In this document: positions 17,844-26,936 of the stretch, piece after piece
Numbering within the stretch: the first letter of the stretch is position 1
Layout: every line of letters begins with the position of its first letter
Source: Betaproteobacteria bacterium
GTDB taxonomy: Bacteria; Pseudomonadota; Gammaproteobacteria; Burkholderiales; SG8-41
Length of the DNA: 64,000 bases
Direction of reading: 5' to 3'
NCBI GenBank assembly: GCA_947486575.1
Contig: CANKUB010000003.1
Span: forward strand, 1-64,000
The notes under the pieces: generated by a model
Databases searched by the model: none
What the model was told of the DNA's origin: nothing
What the model saw: the letters and a program-made list of their open reading frames with translations, nothing else
Made by a program: the position numbers and the translations under genes

Positions 17844-18905
17844 ATGAAATTGCACAGTCGCAGCATTGCCGTAACCGTTGGTCTTGCCGCTGGCATGATG
17901 GCCAGCAGCCTATCCGCGCAACAAGCACCTGCCAGGCGCGATTTTGAAAAAGAAATTACCGCTGCATTGGCGTCGGCCAAGACTGCGGCACAGTTCGACT
18001 TTTTAGGCACGCTGGTGCGTACCTGCCTGGTACCGCAAAGTGAGGGCGAGAACACCACTGACGTGCCCTACCCGTATGTGACGGACCCTTCCAAAGCGCC
18101 GTCACGCGCAAGCTGGTACACCGAACCGGCCAAAGTTTTCGACAATCTGTATTTTGTCGGTGGCAAGGTGCATTCAGCGTGGGCGATGACCACCAAGGAA
18201 GGCATCATCCTGTTCGATACCATCTATCCCTACAACTCCGAAGAACTGATCATCGGCGGCATGAAAAAGATGGGCCTTGACCCTGCCAACATCAAATACC
18301 TGATGATCTCGCACGCGCATGGTGATCACATCGGCGGCGCTGAAATGCTGCAACAGCGCTACGCCAAATTCGGCATGCGCACCGTGATGACCGACCCGGA
18401 CTGGACGCTGGTTGAAAAATATCCCAACCGCTACAAGAGCATGGCGCCCAAGCGCGACATCACCGCCACCGACGGCATGAAAATTACGCTCGGTGAATCG
18501 ACGATTACCCTCACCCACACACCGGGCCATACACCGGGCACGCTGTCATACACGTTTCAGGTATTCGACAAAGGCCGCCCGGTAAATGTGGCGTACTCAG
18601 GCGGCACGGCATTCAACTTCAACAACCGAACGCCCGATCCGGGCATCAAAAACTTTCAGATTTATCTCGATTCGCAGAAAAAATTTGCCGAGGTAGCTGC
18701 GGCCAGCGGCGCGACTGTGCTGCTGTCGAATCACTCCGAGTTCGACATCGCCGACAGCAAAAATAAAATGTTTGCATCACGCGGCAACGGCCCGCATCCG
18801 TATGAGCAAGGCGCAGAAGCAGTGCAGCGCTATTTCAAAGTGATGCAAGGCTGCGCGCGGGCATCGCAGTTGAAGCTGGAACAGCGGCAGGCGGAAGGTA
18901 AATAA
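17844..18905 (+). CDS. Exported MBL-fold metallo-hydrolase (B3-like)
   Basis: A 353-residue protein with a signal peptide cleaved near LSAQQ (residue 26). The zinc motif HAHGDH is at residues 157-162, a second HTPGHTPG at 225-232 and a third conserved His297 in LLSNHSEFD, which matches the H-x-H-x-D-H/H/H set of subclass B3-like enzymes. Possible activities include lactonase, phosphodiesterase or beta-lactamase; the long N-terminal region before the fold argues against a plain beta-lactamase. It is a single gene, converging on the Old Yellow Enzyme gene. Confidence 0.82.
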   Translation: MKLHSRSIAVTVGLAAGMMASSLSAQQAPARRDFEKEITAALASAKTAAQFDFLGTLVRTCLVPQSEGENTTDVPYPYVTDPSKAPSRASWYTEPAKVFDNLYFVGGKVHSAWAMTTKEGIILFDTIYPYNSEELIIGGMKKMGLDPANIKYLMISHAHGDHIGGAEMLQQRYAKFGMRTVMTDPDWTLVEKYPNRYKSMAPKRDITATDGMKITLGESTITLTHTPGHTPGTLSYTFQVFDKGRPVNVAYSGGTAFNFNNRTPDPGIKNFQIYLDSQKKFAEVAAASGATVLLSNHSEFDIADSKNKMFASRGNGPHPYEQGAEAVQRYFKVMQGCARASQLKLEQRQAEGK

Positions 18906-18941
18906 GGGTAAGGGGAAATAAATCCCCCAACCGTTAATTTT

Positions 18942-20096
18942 TTAACCGCCGTTAATCCCGTTCTGCCACGTCGACGGCTTAATACCCACGCGGTTCGCGG
19001 CGCGCTTTTCCAGCCAGTAGCCCAGCGCCTGTCCGACATTGCCAAACGGCGATGCGACACCGAGTTTTTGTGCAGCGTCGATCGGCCAGTTCGGGTTGTG
19101 CAGCAGCTCACGGCCCAGCGCCACCAGATCGGCACCACCTGAACTGACAATTTCCTCCGCCTGGTCGGCGTGAATAATGAGGCCCACGGCCATGGTTTTG
19201 ATGTCCGCGTTGGCGCGGATATGCCTTGCGTACGGCACCTGGTAGCCATAGCTGGGCGGATGATCGCCGGTGGCCGCATCGGACTGCCCGCCCGAACTGC
19301 AATCAATGACATCCACGCCGTGCTTTTTCAGCTCGCGCGCGACGGCAGCACTGTCGTCGACAGTCCAGCCCGCCTCGTCGGTGGCCGATACGCGCAGGAA
19401 CAGCGGCTTTTCGTCGGGCCAGTATTTGCGAACCTCGCGAATGACTTCAATCGGAAAGCGCATGCGTTTTTCGAAGCTGCCGCCGTATTCGTCAGTGCGC
19501 TGGTTGGACATGGGAGACAAAAACTGATGCAGCAGATAGCCATGCGCCGCGTGTACGTCCAGCACGTCGAAGCCGGCTTCATGCGCGCGCCGCGCGGCTT
19601 GACCCCAGTTCGCGATGGCTTCTTGTATGTCATCGTGCATCATGGCGCGCGGCGTCTCGTATTTGCTGTTGAACGCCACCGCGCTGGGCGCGATAAGTTC
19701 CCATTCCTCGCCATGATCGACACCGGGCACGTTCTTCAGCGGCGCGCGCCCTTCCCACGGCACGCTGCGGCGCGCCTTGCGACCAGAGTGGCCCAACTGA
19801 ATACCGGGCACCGCGCCTTGTTGACGAATGAAATCGGTGATGCGCTTGAACGGCGCGACGAAATCATCTTTCCACAAACCCAAATCGCGCGGCGTCGAAC
19901 AGCCGCGCGGATCAACCTTGGTGGATTCCACAAACACCAATCCGGTGCCGCTGGCAGCGTATTTGCCATAGTGCATAAAGTGCCAGTCGTTAACGTGGCC
20001 ATTGTTCGCGCAGTACTGCAGCATGGGCGACAACACAATACGGTTTTTCAGCGTGACGCCACGTATCTGCAATGGGGAGAACAACTGGGAATCCAT
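18942..20096 (-). CDS. NADH:flavin oxidoreductase, Old Yellow Enzyme family
   Basis: A 384-residue FMN TIM-barrel of the YqjM/thermophilic-like OYE class. [20 protein letters not shown] opens the barrel; [15 protein letters not shown] holds the substrate-binding His pair, and [17 protein letters not shown] is the family signature after it. It reduces activated C=C bonds with NAD(P)H. The AAAGGA ribosome site overlaps the reverse of an AT-rich repeat copy that sits nine bases upstream of the ATG. It follows a TauD gene on the same strand, so the two may be co-transcribed. Confidence 0.88.
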   Translation of the reverse strand: MDSQLFSPLQIRGVTLKNRIVLSPMLQYCANNGHVNDWHFMHYGKYAASGTGLVFVESTKVDPRGCSTPRDLGLWKDDFVAPFKRITDFIRQQGAVPGIQLGHSGRKARRSVPWEGRAPLKNVPGVDHGEEWELIAPSAVAFNSKYETPRAMMHDDIQEAIANWGQAARRAHEAGFDVLDVHAAHGYLLHQFLSPMSNQRTDEYGGSFEKRMRFPIEVIREVRKYWPDEKPLFLRVSATDEAGWTVDDSAAVARELKKHGVDVIDCSSGGQSDAATGDHPPSYGYQVPYARHIRANADIKTMAVGLIIHADQAEEIVSSGGADLVALGRELLHNPNWPIDAAQKLGVASPFGNVGQALGYWLEKRAANRVGIKPSTWQNGINGG

Positions 20097-20104
20097 TAAA
20101 TTTC

Positions 20105-20125
20105 CTTTAAAAACAATATGTTATA
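20105..20125 (+). repeat. AT-rich dispersed repeat, copy 3
   Basis: CTTTAAAAACAATATGTTAT (first 20 of 21 bases), in the spacer between the OYE and TauD genes. Its complement supplies the AAAGG of the OYE ribosome-binding site. It belongs to the CTTTAAAAACAAT variant. Confidence 0.75.
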
Positions 20126-20161
20126 AATAAATACCCCAAAACTCGCACAACCCTTTGTGGC

Positions 20162-21085
20162 TTACGCCGCAGTAGCGAGGTCGGGCAGTGATTCGGTATA
20201 GGCCAGCGCAGGCGCGCCACACGTAACCGTGCTGCGACGCATGTCACGCGGGTATTTCAGATCGTCGTACTGCTGCGCGCGATGCATGGTGACGCGATTG
20301 TCCCACATCACCAGATCGCCCAAGCGCCAGGTATGGCGATACACGAACTCACGCTGGGTTGCATGCTCGGTCAATTCGCGCAGCAGCATCAGCGCCTCCG
20401 GCAACTGCCAACCCACGATGCGCCCGGCGTGTGACGACAAAAACAGCGAGTGCCGCCCGGTACGCGGATGCGTGCGCACCAGCGGCTGGCGTACCGGCGC
20501 GAAATCATGGCGCTCTTTTTCGGTGAACTCAAAACCCAATGTGCCTTTGGAAAAGATGCGGCTGTGTTCGGCAACCAATCCCTTGATATTGTTTTTGGTC
20601 ACGTCATCCAGCATGTCCCACGCCGCGCGCATGTCGGCAAACTCGGTTTCGCCACCGGCGGGCGGAATCACGTGCGCGCACAACGCGGAGTACTTGGCGG
20701 GAATTTTTTTGTAGCTGCTATCGCTGTGCCACAACCGATTGCCCATCTGGAACTGCCGCTTGCGGTCATCCGGCGGCAGCAATTTGTTACTGGGTGTGAG
20801 ATTGGATATATCCGACAACAGCGGTGTTTCAAGCCGCCTGCCTTCTTCGGACTCAATCTTGGTATAGAGCCCTTCCAGTTCACCGAGGCTACGCGTAAAG
20901 CGCAGTTGCTGCTCGGTCGTCATGGGCTTGCCCTGACGAAACACCAGCACGCCGTAGCGATCCATCGCGTCATGAATTACATCCGCAACCTGCGACGAGA
21001 TGGGTTCACTGATATCCACACCCTTGCATTCGGCCGCGATAACGGGATGCAGCGGCGTAAAGGTCAAACCCTGAGTATTTCGCAT
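20162..21085 (-). CDS. TauD/TfdA family Fe(II)/2-oxoglutarate dioxygenase
   Basis: A 307-residue enzyme starting MRNTQGLTF. The iron facial triad is present: HSD at His120/Asp122 (RLWHSDSSY) and the distal His in WDNRVTMHRAQQYDD, with the 2-oxoglutarate-binding Arg region RDMRRST. The start is set by GGAGG eight bases before the ATG at 21085; the frame extends nine codons upstream through that site. Members cleave sulfonates, aryloxyacids or related compounds by hydroxylation. It diverges from an MmgE/PrpD gene. Confidence 0.88.
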   Translation of the reverse strand: MRNTQGLTFTPLHPVIAAECKGVDISEPISSQVADVIHDAMDRYGVLVFRQGKPMTTEQQLRFTRSLGELEGLYTKIESEEGRRLETPLLSDISNLTPSNKLLPPDDRKRQFQMGNRLWHSDSSYKKIPAKYSALCAHVIPPAGGETEFADMRAAWDMLDDVTKNNIKGLVAEHSRIFSKGTLGFEFTEKERHDFAPVRQPLVRTHPRTGRHSLFLSSHAGRIVGWQLPEALMLLRELTEHATQREFVYRHTWRLGDLVMWDNRVTMHRAQQYDDLKYPRDMRRSTVTCGAPALAYTESLPDLATAA

Positions 21086-21247
21086 AGTGGCAACCTCCAA
21101 TGGAGCAATCACAATACTTTACCCTCCGCCAAGTTTCAACTGGCGGTTCGGACTGTGTACTTGCGCGCCTGCACGGTTGCCCAAACGCGTTACACTTTGC
21201 TCATGCATGCAGTTGACACCATCCGAACTCACAGGAGCATCGATCCC

Positions 21248-22618
21248 ATGACCACCATCGCCGCCACACTGGCCCAATTGATTACTACTACTACTACCGC
21301 CGGCGACGCCTTGCCGCCGCGCGCGCTCGACCACGCCGCCATGATGATTTCCAGCACGATTGCCAGTGCGGCTGCCGGACAACACATCACATCGGCGCGA
21401 GTCATCCGCGAACTGGCGAAAGAGCAAGGTGGTGTTGCGCAAGCGTCCATCTGGTTCGACAGCGGCCCCAAACTGCCTGCGATAACGGCGTGCCGCGCCA
21501 ACGCCGTAGCCAGCGACGCGGCAGCGTCCGACGACAGTGATTTGCGCAACATCGTGCACCTCGGCACGCAATTGACGTCATCGGCGCTGGCACTGGGTGA
21601 ACGCCTGAACGCCAGCGGGAAAGAGGTGTTGCGCGCGATGGTGCTGGGCTATGAAACCGCGGGTCGCATTGCCGAATCGATCATGCCCGGCTATCGCAAC
21701 CTGGGATTTCACGGCTGCGTGCCCGCGAGCTTTGGCGCAGCGGTAGCCTCCGGCTGCATGCTCAAGCTGAATGCGCAGCAAATGGCGCAAGCCATTGCGC
21801 TGACGGCAGTGTCGATGGGTGGCCTCGCCACTGCCGCTGACACCAGTGAAGCGCGTGAATATTTCGCGGGTAACGCTGCCCAAGCCGGCATGAACGCCGC
21901 ACTCGCCGCGCAAAAAGGCTATATCGGCGAAGAACGCATTCTTGAAAGCAAAAAAGGTTTTCTCGAAATCTTCGGGGCGGAAGACATCGAAGGCATCACG
22001 CGCGACTGGGGTCAGTCATGGGATATTGTCACCGACATGGCGATCAAGCTGGTGCCCGGCGGCCACCCCAATCACGCCTTGGCGGAAGCTGCCGCCAATG
22101 CCGCACGAGAAGGTAACGTGTCGGCCAATGAAGTGGAATCGATCACCATGACGCGACCCCTGAGCCGCAAAATGCGCATTGCGCTGCCCGCGCCGGCCTC
22201 GCACCCGAAGACGCTCGTGGATGTCGCGCACACGCCCGCGTACTTTGTAGCCGCCGCAGTCGCGGACAAGGATTTCTCCTGGGTGCATGCGTCACCGGAA
22301 AAAATTGCCGATCCGGTGATACACCAACTCATCGACAAAATCAAAGTCGGCGAGCCGGTAACGCAGGACATCGAAAAATTCCGTCAGGGTGCCGTGGTTA
22401 CCATCAAAACCAAAGATGGCCGCAGCTACACCAGTACGGTGTACGCGCCCAGAGGCTCCGGCCCGCGCGGCATCGACTGGGCGGATGTCGATGCCAAGTA
22501 TCGTGCGCTGATGGCCATGACGCAACTGGGCACCCAGAAAATCGAAAACAGTCTAAAAGTCATCCACGAATTCCGTAACGTGCAAACCGTCTCGGCACTG
22601 ATGGAATTGCTGCGCTGA
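21248..22618 (+). CDS. MmgE/PrpD family protein (2-methylcitrate dehydratase-like), copy A
   Basis: A 456-residue member of the MmgE/PrpD fold, which includes 2-methylcitrate dehydratase, cis-aconitate decarboxylase and iminodisuccinate epimerase. LPPRALDHAAMMISSTIASA is the usual opening, and KLVPGGHPNHALAEAAANAA and VDVAHTPAYFVAAAVAD mark the lid domain. AGGAG precedes the ATG at 21248; a much longer open frame upstream is the complement of the TauD gene. The typical catalytic HAGD-type loop is altered, so the true substrate is uncertain. Confidence 0.83.
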   Translation: MTTIAATLAQLITTTTTAGDALPPRALDHAAMMISSTIASAAAGQHITSARVIRELAKEQGGVAQASIWFDSGPKLPAITACRANAVASDAAASDDSDLRNIVHLGTQLTSSALALGERLNASGKEVLRAMVLGYETAGRIAESIMPGYRNLGFHGCVPASFGAAVASGCMLKLNAQQMAQAIALTAVSMGGLATAADTSEAREYFAGNAAQAGMNAALAAQKGYIGEERILESKKGFLEIFGAEDIEGITRDWGQSWDIVTDMAIKLVPGGHPNHALAEAAANAAREGNVSANEVESITMTRPLSRKMRIALPAPASHPKTLVDVAHTPAYFVAAAVADKDFSWVHASPEKIADPVIHQLIDKIKVGEPVTQDIEKFRQGAVVTIKTKDGRSYTSTVYAPRGSGPRGIDWADVDAKYRALMAMTQLGTQKIENSLKVIHEFRNVQTVSALMELLR

Positions 22619-22621
22619 TGG

Positions 22622-22912
22622 TTACAGCCCTTCGACGATGCGCAAATCTCGATCTGCGCCATCGCCCAGCGCTTTGAGGGCCGCCTGATAACCGGGGCTG
22701 TCGTGCGTGGCGATGGCCTTCTCGACGCTTTCAAATTCAATCACCACCACGCGCTCCGCCTTGCCAAGCTCATAGGTTTTGCTGGGCATGCCGCGCACCA
22801 GAAATTTCGCCCCCGCCGCCTGCATTGCCGGGCCGGCCAGCGTGCGATAGGCCTCCACTTTTGCCGGGTCGTTGACCTTGTGAAACATATTGATCCAATA
22901 GCCTTTTGCCAC
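22622..22912 (-). CDS. DUF1330 family protein
   Basis: A 96-residue dimeric ferredoxin-like alpha+beta barrel protein. KGYWINMFHKVNDPAKVEAY and RVVVIEFESVEKAIATHDSP are the two conserved blocks of DUF1330. Function is unknown; these proteins often accompany CoA-transferase and hydratase genes in catabolic loci. It lies directly downstream of a CaiB-type gene, 52 bases away, with GGAGG before its start codon and an AT-rich repeat in the spacer. Confidence 0.85.
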   Translation of the reverse strand: MAKGYWINMFHKVNDPAKVEAYRTLAGPAMQAAGAKFLVRGMPSKTYELGKAERVVVIEFESVEKAIATHDSPGYQAALKALGDGADRDLRIVEGL

Positions 22913-22934
22913 GATTCGCCTCCAATTAAATATT

Positions 22935-22954
22935 CTTTAAAAACAATAAATTAC
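22935..22954 (+). repeat. AT-rich dispersed repeat, copy 4
   Basis: CTTTAAAAACAATAAATTAC, in the spacer between the DUF1330 start (22912) and the CaiB-type gene stop (22965). Confidence 0.75.
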
Positions 22955-22964
22955 ATTGATATTG

Positions 22965-24161
22965 CTACACTACATTGCGATTGTGCAAATCCGCAATCTG
23001 CCCATCTTGATACCCCAGCTCGTGGAGAATTTCGTCGGTGTGTTCACCGCATTCCGGCGTTACGCTGCGAATCTCGTTCGGTGTGCGAGACAAGCGCACG
23101 GGCTGATTCACCAACCCGATATCACCCAGTTGCGGATGCTTGATCGGCGCCGACATCACGTTGTGTTGCACCTGCGGATCGGCAAACACTTCATCCATTT
23201 TATAAATCGGCCCGCCAGCGACGCCACCCACCTCGAATTTCGCCGACCAGTAGGCGCTGGTCTGCTTGATCATGGCATCCTGCAAGTCCTTGTTAAGTGC
23301 GGCGCGATGGGTTGAGCGCGCTTTGCTGTCCTTGTACTCGGCTTTGTCGATCAGCTGTTCGAGACCCAGCGCCTTGCACAACCGGCCGTACATTTCATTG
23401 CCACCCGCGGCGATGTTCATGTAGCCGTCAGCGGTTTGAAACACGCCGGTCGGTATCGAGGTGGGATGATCATTGCCAGCCTGCTCCGGCACTTCTTTTT
23501 CAATCGTCCAGCGCGCGGCCTGAAAATCCAGCAACGCGATCATCGCGTTCAGCAGCGACACCTCCACCCACTGCCCTTCGCCGGAAGCCTCGCGCTCCAG
23601 CAGCGCGGTCAAAATGCCCATCGCGCAATACAGGCCCGCCGCCGAATCGGATACCGCGCAACCCGCGCGCATCGGCCCGTGCCCCGGCTCGCCGGTAATC
23701 GCCATCAGGCCGCCCATGCCTTGTGTCACCTGATCAAAACCTGGCCGCTTGACATACGGACCACTCTGCCCGAAGCCCGAAATGCTGGCGAGAATGATTT
23801 TCTTGTTGATCTTTTTGAGCGACTCGTAATCGATGCCCAGACGCGTCTTCACATCGGGACGAAAGTTTTCCGCCACCACGTCCGAACGCCCGACCAGTTG
23901 ATTGAAAATCTTCAACCCGTCCGGGTCTTTCATGTTTAGCGTGAAGCCGCGCTTGTTACGATGCAGATTCTGGAAATCCGCGCCCAGCCGGGAGCCACCC
24001 CAGGCTTCGGGCAGGCCCAAGCCCGGCGGCGATTCGATCTTGATCACATCGGCGCCCCAGTCGGCAAGCTGCCGCACCGCTGTCGGGCCGGAGCGCACGC
24101 GCGTTAAATCCATTACACGAAAACGCGCCAGCGGTCCGCGGCGCTGTGTTGTTGCATTCAT
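22965..24161 (-). CDS. CaiB/BaiF (family III) CoA-transferase
   Basis: A 398-residue enzyme starting MNATTQRRG. RFRVMDLTRVRSGPTAVRQL and WGADVIKIESP are the N-terminal Rossmann signatures; NKRGFTLNMKDPDGL and VVAENFRPDVKTRLGIDY follow in order; the catalytic aspartate is in CAVSDSAAGLYCAMG. It moves CoA between carboxylic acids. GAGGA lies nine bases before the ATG; the TTG five codons upstream is less likely. It diverges from the second TauD gene and probably activates the acid handled by the surrounding enzymes. Confidence 0.88.
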   Translation of the reverse strand: MNATTQRRGPLARFRVMDLTRVRSGPTAVRQLADWGADVIKIESPPGLGLPEAWGGSRLGADFQNLHRNKRGFTLNMKDPDGLKIFNQLVGRSDVVAENFRPDVKTRLGIDYESLKKINKKIILASISGFGQSGPYVKRPGFDQVTQGMGGLMAITGEPGHGPMRAGCAVSDSAAGLYCAMGILTALLEREASGEGQWVEVSLLNAMIALLDFQAARWTIEKEVPEQAGNDHPTSIPTGVFQTADGYMNIAAGGNEMYGRLCKALGLEQLIDKAEYKDSKARSTHRAALNKDLQDAMIKQTSAYWSAKFEVGGVAGGPIYKMDEVFADPQVQHNVMSAPIKHPQLGDIGLVNQPVRLSRTPNEIRSVTPECGEHTDEILHELGYQDGQIADLHNRNVV

Positions 24162-24270
24162 GGTCTGTATCCTCAAAATTGGAAAATCACCGACCGCAAG
24201 TTTCGCACAAAATCACCGCTCCACTATAATGTTTAGGAACGCACCCCTTACGCAGCGGAGGAATACTAAT

Positions 24271-25119
24271 ATGCAAATCGTCCCATCGCCGAATGTCATA
24301 GGCGCCAAAATTCAGGGCGTCGATCTTGCGCAGCCGCTGTCCGACGCGCAATTCCAGCAAGTCGAAGCCGCGTTTAACAAACATGCGATCATTTGCTTTC
24401 CCAAGCAGCGTTTGAGTGAACCGCAGATGATCAGTTTCGCGCGGCGCTTTGGCGATGTAGAAAAGATTTTCCTCAAGCACTACGCGCATCCGCATTATCC
24501 CGAGATCATGTATGTGTCGAATATCAAGGAGAATGGCAACGACATCGGCCATGCCGATGCAGGCCGCGTGTGGCACACCGACATGTCATACACCGCACGT
24601 CCACCGCGCGCCACCATGTTGTACGCGCTGGAAATTCCCATCGACAACGGCAAAGTGCTGGGCGACACGCTGTTTTCCAGTGCCGCAGATGCCCACGACG
24701 CGTTGCCGTTTGAAACACAAATGCGCATCGCCAATCTACGTGCGATTCATCAGGTAGCAGGCCGCCGCGCCCGCACCGGCACCGGGCAACAGGATCAGGC
24801 GCTGCGCAAGGAACAGCCTGCCGTGGTGCATCCCGTTGTGCGCACGCACCCACACACCGGGCGCAAGTGTCTTTACGTCAGCAAGGGCGAATGCGAAGGC
24901 ATCGAAGGCATGCCAAAGGACGAAGCGCTGGCGCTGATCGACGAACTGGCCGACCACATCATTGACCCGCGCTTTCACCACACACACCGCTGGCAACTGC
25001 ACGATCTGCTGATGTGGGACAACTGTACCGTGCAGCATCTGGCATCGCTGGATTACCAGTGGCCGCAGCATCGCCGCCTGATGCACCGCATTACGGTTGA
25101 CGGCACCGTGCCGGTGTAA
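24271..25119 (+). CDS. TauD/TfdA family dioxygenase
   Basis: A 282-residue Fe(II)/2-oxoglutarate enzyme. The first two ligands are His102 and Asp104 (VWHTDMSY), the distal His is in WDNCTVQHLASLDY, and HRRLMHRITV carries the 2-oxoglutarate Arg. GGAGG lies eight to nine bases before the ATG at 24271; upstream open frame is non-coding. It converges on a Bug gene with its stop directly adjacent to the Bug stop. The second of three TauD-type genes in the window, it is clearly distinct from the first in length and sequence. Confidence 0.9.
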   Translation: MQIVPSPNVIGAKIQGVDLAQPLSDAQFQQVEAAFNKHAIICFPKQRLSEPQMISFARRFGDVEKIFLKHYAHPHYPEIMYVSNIKENGNDIGHADAGRVWHTDMSYTARPPRATMLYALEIPIDNGKVLGDTLFSSAADAHDALPFETQMRIANLRAIHQVAGRRARTGTGQQDQALRKEQPAVVHPVVRTHPHTGRKCLYVSKGECEGIEGMPKDEALALIDELADHIIDPRFHHTHRWQLHDLLMWDNCTVQHLASLDYQWPQHRRLMHRITVDGTVPV

Positions 25120-26103
25120 TTACTCGACCATAGCCCCCGCCGCGCGGATGACGCGAGAGAGATTTTCCACTTCGGCGCGAAAGTATTTGTCGAACTCGGC
25201 AGGTGTGTTGCCTGCCGCATCCAGCCCCAACCCCGCAAGCTGCTGCTTAACGTCGGCGGCTGTTAACAACGTCTTTATCGCCAGGTTGAGGCGCGATACG
25301 ATTTCAGTCGGCGTGCCTGCCGGTGCGAAAAATCCATACCACGTATCAAATTCTGCGCCCTTGATACCCGCTTCGGCCAGTGTTGGGATATCCGGCACGG
25401 TGGGCGCACGCCGCGCACTGGTTAATCCCAGTGCCCGCAGGCGCCGCTCCGTTACAAATGCAATGGCACCCGGCAAGGCCGCCACCATCGCCTGGGTTTC
25501 CCCCGCCAACAAGCCCGTCAACGCTGGCGCCGTGCCTTTGTACGGCACATGAATCATGCGCGTACCGGTCGCGAGCTTGAAGATTTCCGCCGCCAGGTAC
25601 GCCGCTGATCCTGATCCCGATGACGCATAAGCGATCTGATTCGGACGTGCCCGGGCCAGGGCCACGAATTCCTGCGCACCCTTCACCGGCAGCGATGGAT
25701 GCACCACCAGAATGTTAGGCGTTACCGCAGCAAGAATGACGGGTGTGAAATCACGCAAGGTGTTGTACGGCAACTTCTTGTAGAGCGTATGGTTGGCGGC
25801 CAACGCATTGATCGCAAGCAACAGCGTGTAGCCGTCGGCCGACGATTTCGCCACCACATCGGCGCCAATTACAGTGCCCGCGCCCGGACGGTTTTCCACG
25901 ACAAATTGCTGGCCAAGCGCGTCGGTCAACCGGCGCGCAAGCGCGCGGCCAAGAATGTCAGTGCCACCGCCCGGCGGCACGCCCACCACAAGACGCACTG
26001 GCTTTGCGGGATACGATTGCGCCTGTGCAGGCGGTCGCGCGAATGGGCCGACGCACAAGACGATGAACGTTAAGCAGGTTCGCAGCGAAATTGGTAGCGG
26101 CAT
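25120..26103 (-). CDS. Bug/TctC family receptor protein
   Basis: A 327-residue receptor. Signal peptide with core LTFIVLCVGPFA, cleaved near AQAQS; YPAKPVRLVVGVPPGGGTD and VVENRPGAGTVIGADVV are the cradle motifs. It converges on the TauD gene with no intergenic space. The Mo-oxidoreductase/cytochrome pair lies upstream on the same strand, about 70 bases away, so they may be one transcript. Confidence 0.88.
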   Translation of the reverse strand: MPLPISLRTCLTFIVLCVGPFARPPAQAQSYPAKPVRLVVGVPPGGGTDILGRALARRLTDALGQQFVVENRPGAGTVIGADVVAKSSADGYTLLLAINALAANHTLYKKLPYNTLRDFTPVILAAVTPNILVVHPSLPVKGAQEFVALARARPNQIAYASSGSGSAAYLAAEIFKLATGTRMIHVPYKGTAPALTGLLAGETQAMVAALPGAIAFVTERRLRALGLTSARRAPTVPDIPTLAEAGIKGAEFDTWYGFFAPAGTPTEIVSRLNLAIKTLLTAADVKQQLAGLGLDAAGNTPAEFDKYFRAEVENLSRVIRAAGAMVE

Positions 26104-26174
26104 CGGCAGCGCCTCTCAAAAACGCCATGATAGCCCACCGCAAGCCTCCAATACGCCTGCGGTATGCCATCCGT

Positions 26175-26936
26175 TCAGATGCCCGCGTACCACTGGTAAC
26201 CGCGATCCTCCCAGTATCCGCCCTTGCCACGACCGAGGTGGGCGAAACTTTCCACCAGTTCAATACGCGCCAAAAACTTGGCGTGCTTGTAGCCCAGTTG
26301 ACGCTCTACGCGCAGGCGCAGCGGTGCACCGTTGGCCACCGGCAATGGCTTGCCGTTCAGCCCATACGCAACAATGGTTTGCGCGTGGTAGGCATCTTCC
26401 AGATCAATACTTTCGTAGTACGGCGTCTTGCTACCGCCCGTGCCGTAAGTATCAGCGCAATGGAGCACCACATAACGCGCCTGCGCAGTTGGTTTGGCCA
26501 GCGCCAGCACCTGCGCCAGCGGCACACCCGTCCATTTGCCGATTGCGCTCCAGCCTTCCACGCAATCGTGGCGCGTGATCTGTGTGCGCCTGGGCATCAA
26601 GCGCAATTGTGCCAGCGTAAACACAGTGGGTTGTTCAACCAGGCCATCGACTTTCAATGTCCAGTTGGCAAAGTTTTCGGCGGCCATCGCGCGGTACGCC
26701 CCGTCGTCCGGGTTAATGCTGCCGTTGCCACGAAACACGGGCGACAGATCGGCTTCGGAAAACTCCTGCGCCATTGATACCCGCCCGCCAGCCAACTGAT
26801 GTACGCCTTTATTAATCGATTCGCCGACCGCCAATACTTTGGAAAACCATGGACTCATGTTCAAGCGATCGCAACCAGCCAGTGCCAGCGCTGAAACACC
26901 CGTCAGTGTGCGCCCGAGAAATTGTCGCTTATTCAC
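26175..26936 (-). CDS. Periplasmic molybdopterin-dependent oxidoreductase (MsrP/YedY-like)
   Basis: A 253-residue protein of the sulfite-oxidase fold. The Mo-ligand cysteine is in ITRHDCVEGWSAIGKWTGVP and the C-terminal RQLGYKHAKFL is typical. The N-terminus NKRQFLGRT resembles a Tat signal with KR in place of RR, and LALAGC could be lipidated. A GTG at 26936 is chosen as start because GGAGG lies five bases before it; an ATG four codons earlier is possible. It overlaps the cytochrome gene by eight bases. The pair would pass electrons from the quinone pool to the Mo site, reducing or oxidising a small substrate. Confidence 0.85.
   Translation of the reverse strand: MNKRQFLGRTLTGVSALALAGCDRLNMSPWFSKVLAVGESINKGVHQLAGGRVSMAQEFSEADLSPVFRGNGSINPDDGAYRAMAAENFANWTLKVDGLVEQPTVFTLAQLRLMPRRTQITRHDCVEGWSAIGKWTGVPLAQVLALAKPTAQARYVVLHCADTYGTGGSKTPYYESIDLEDAYHAQTIVAYGLNGKPLPVANGAPLRLRVERQLGYKHAKFLARIELVESFAHLGRGKGGYWEDRGYQWYAGI

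Noticed and set aside
19170..20099. A 309-codon open frame antisense to the Old Yellow Enzyme gene
   Set aside because: It lacks any conserved motif and lies entirely opposite a clearly conserved enzyme; long antisense frames are common in GC-rich genomes.
20450..21247. A long N-terminal extension of the MmgE/PrpD gene
   Set aside because: It is the complement of the TauD gene; a ribosome site (AGGAG) precedes the internal ATG at 21248.
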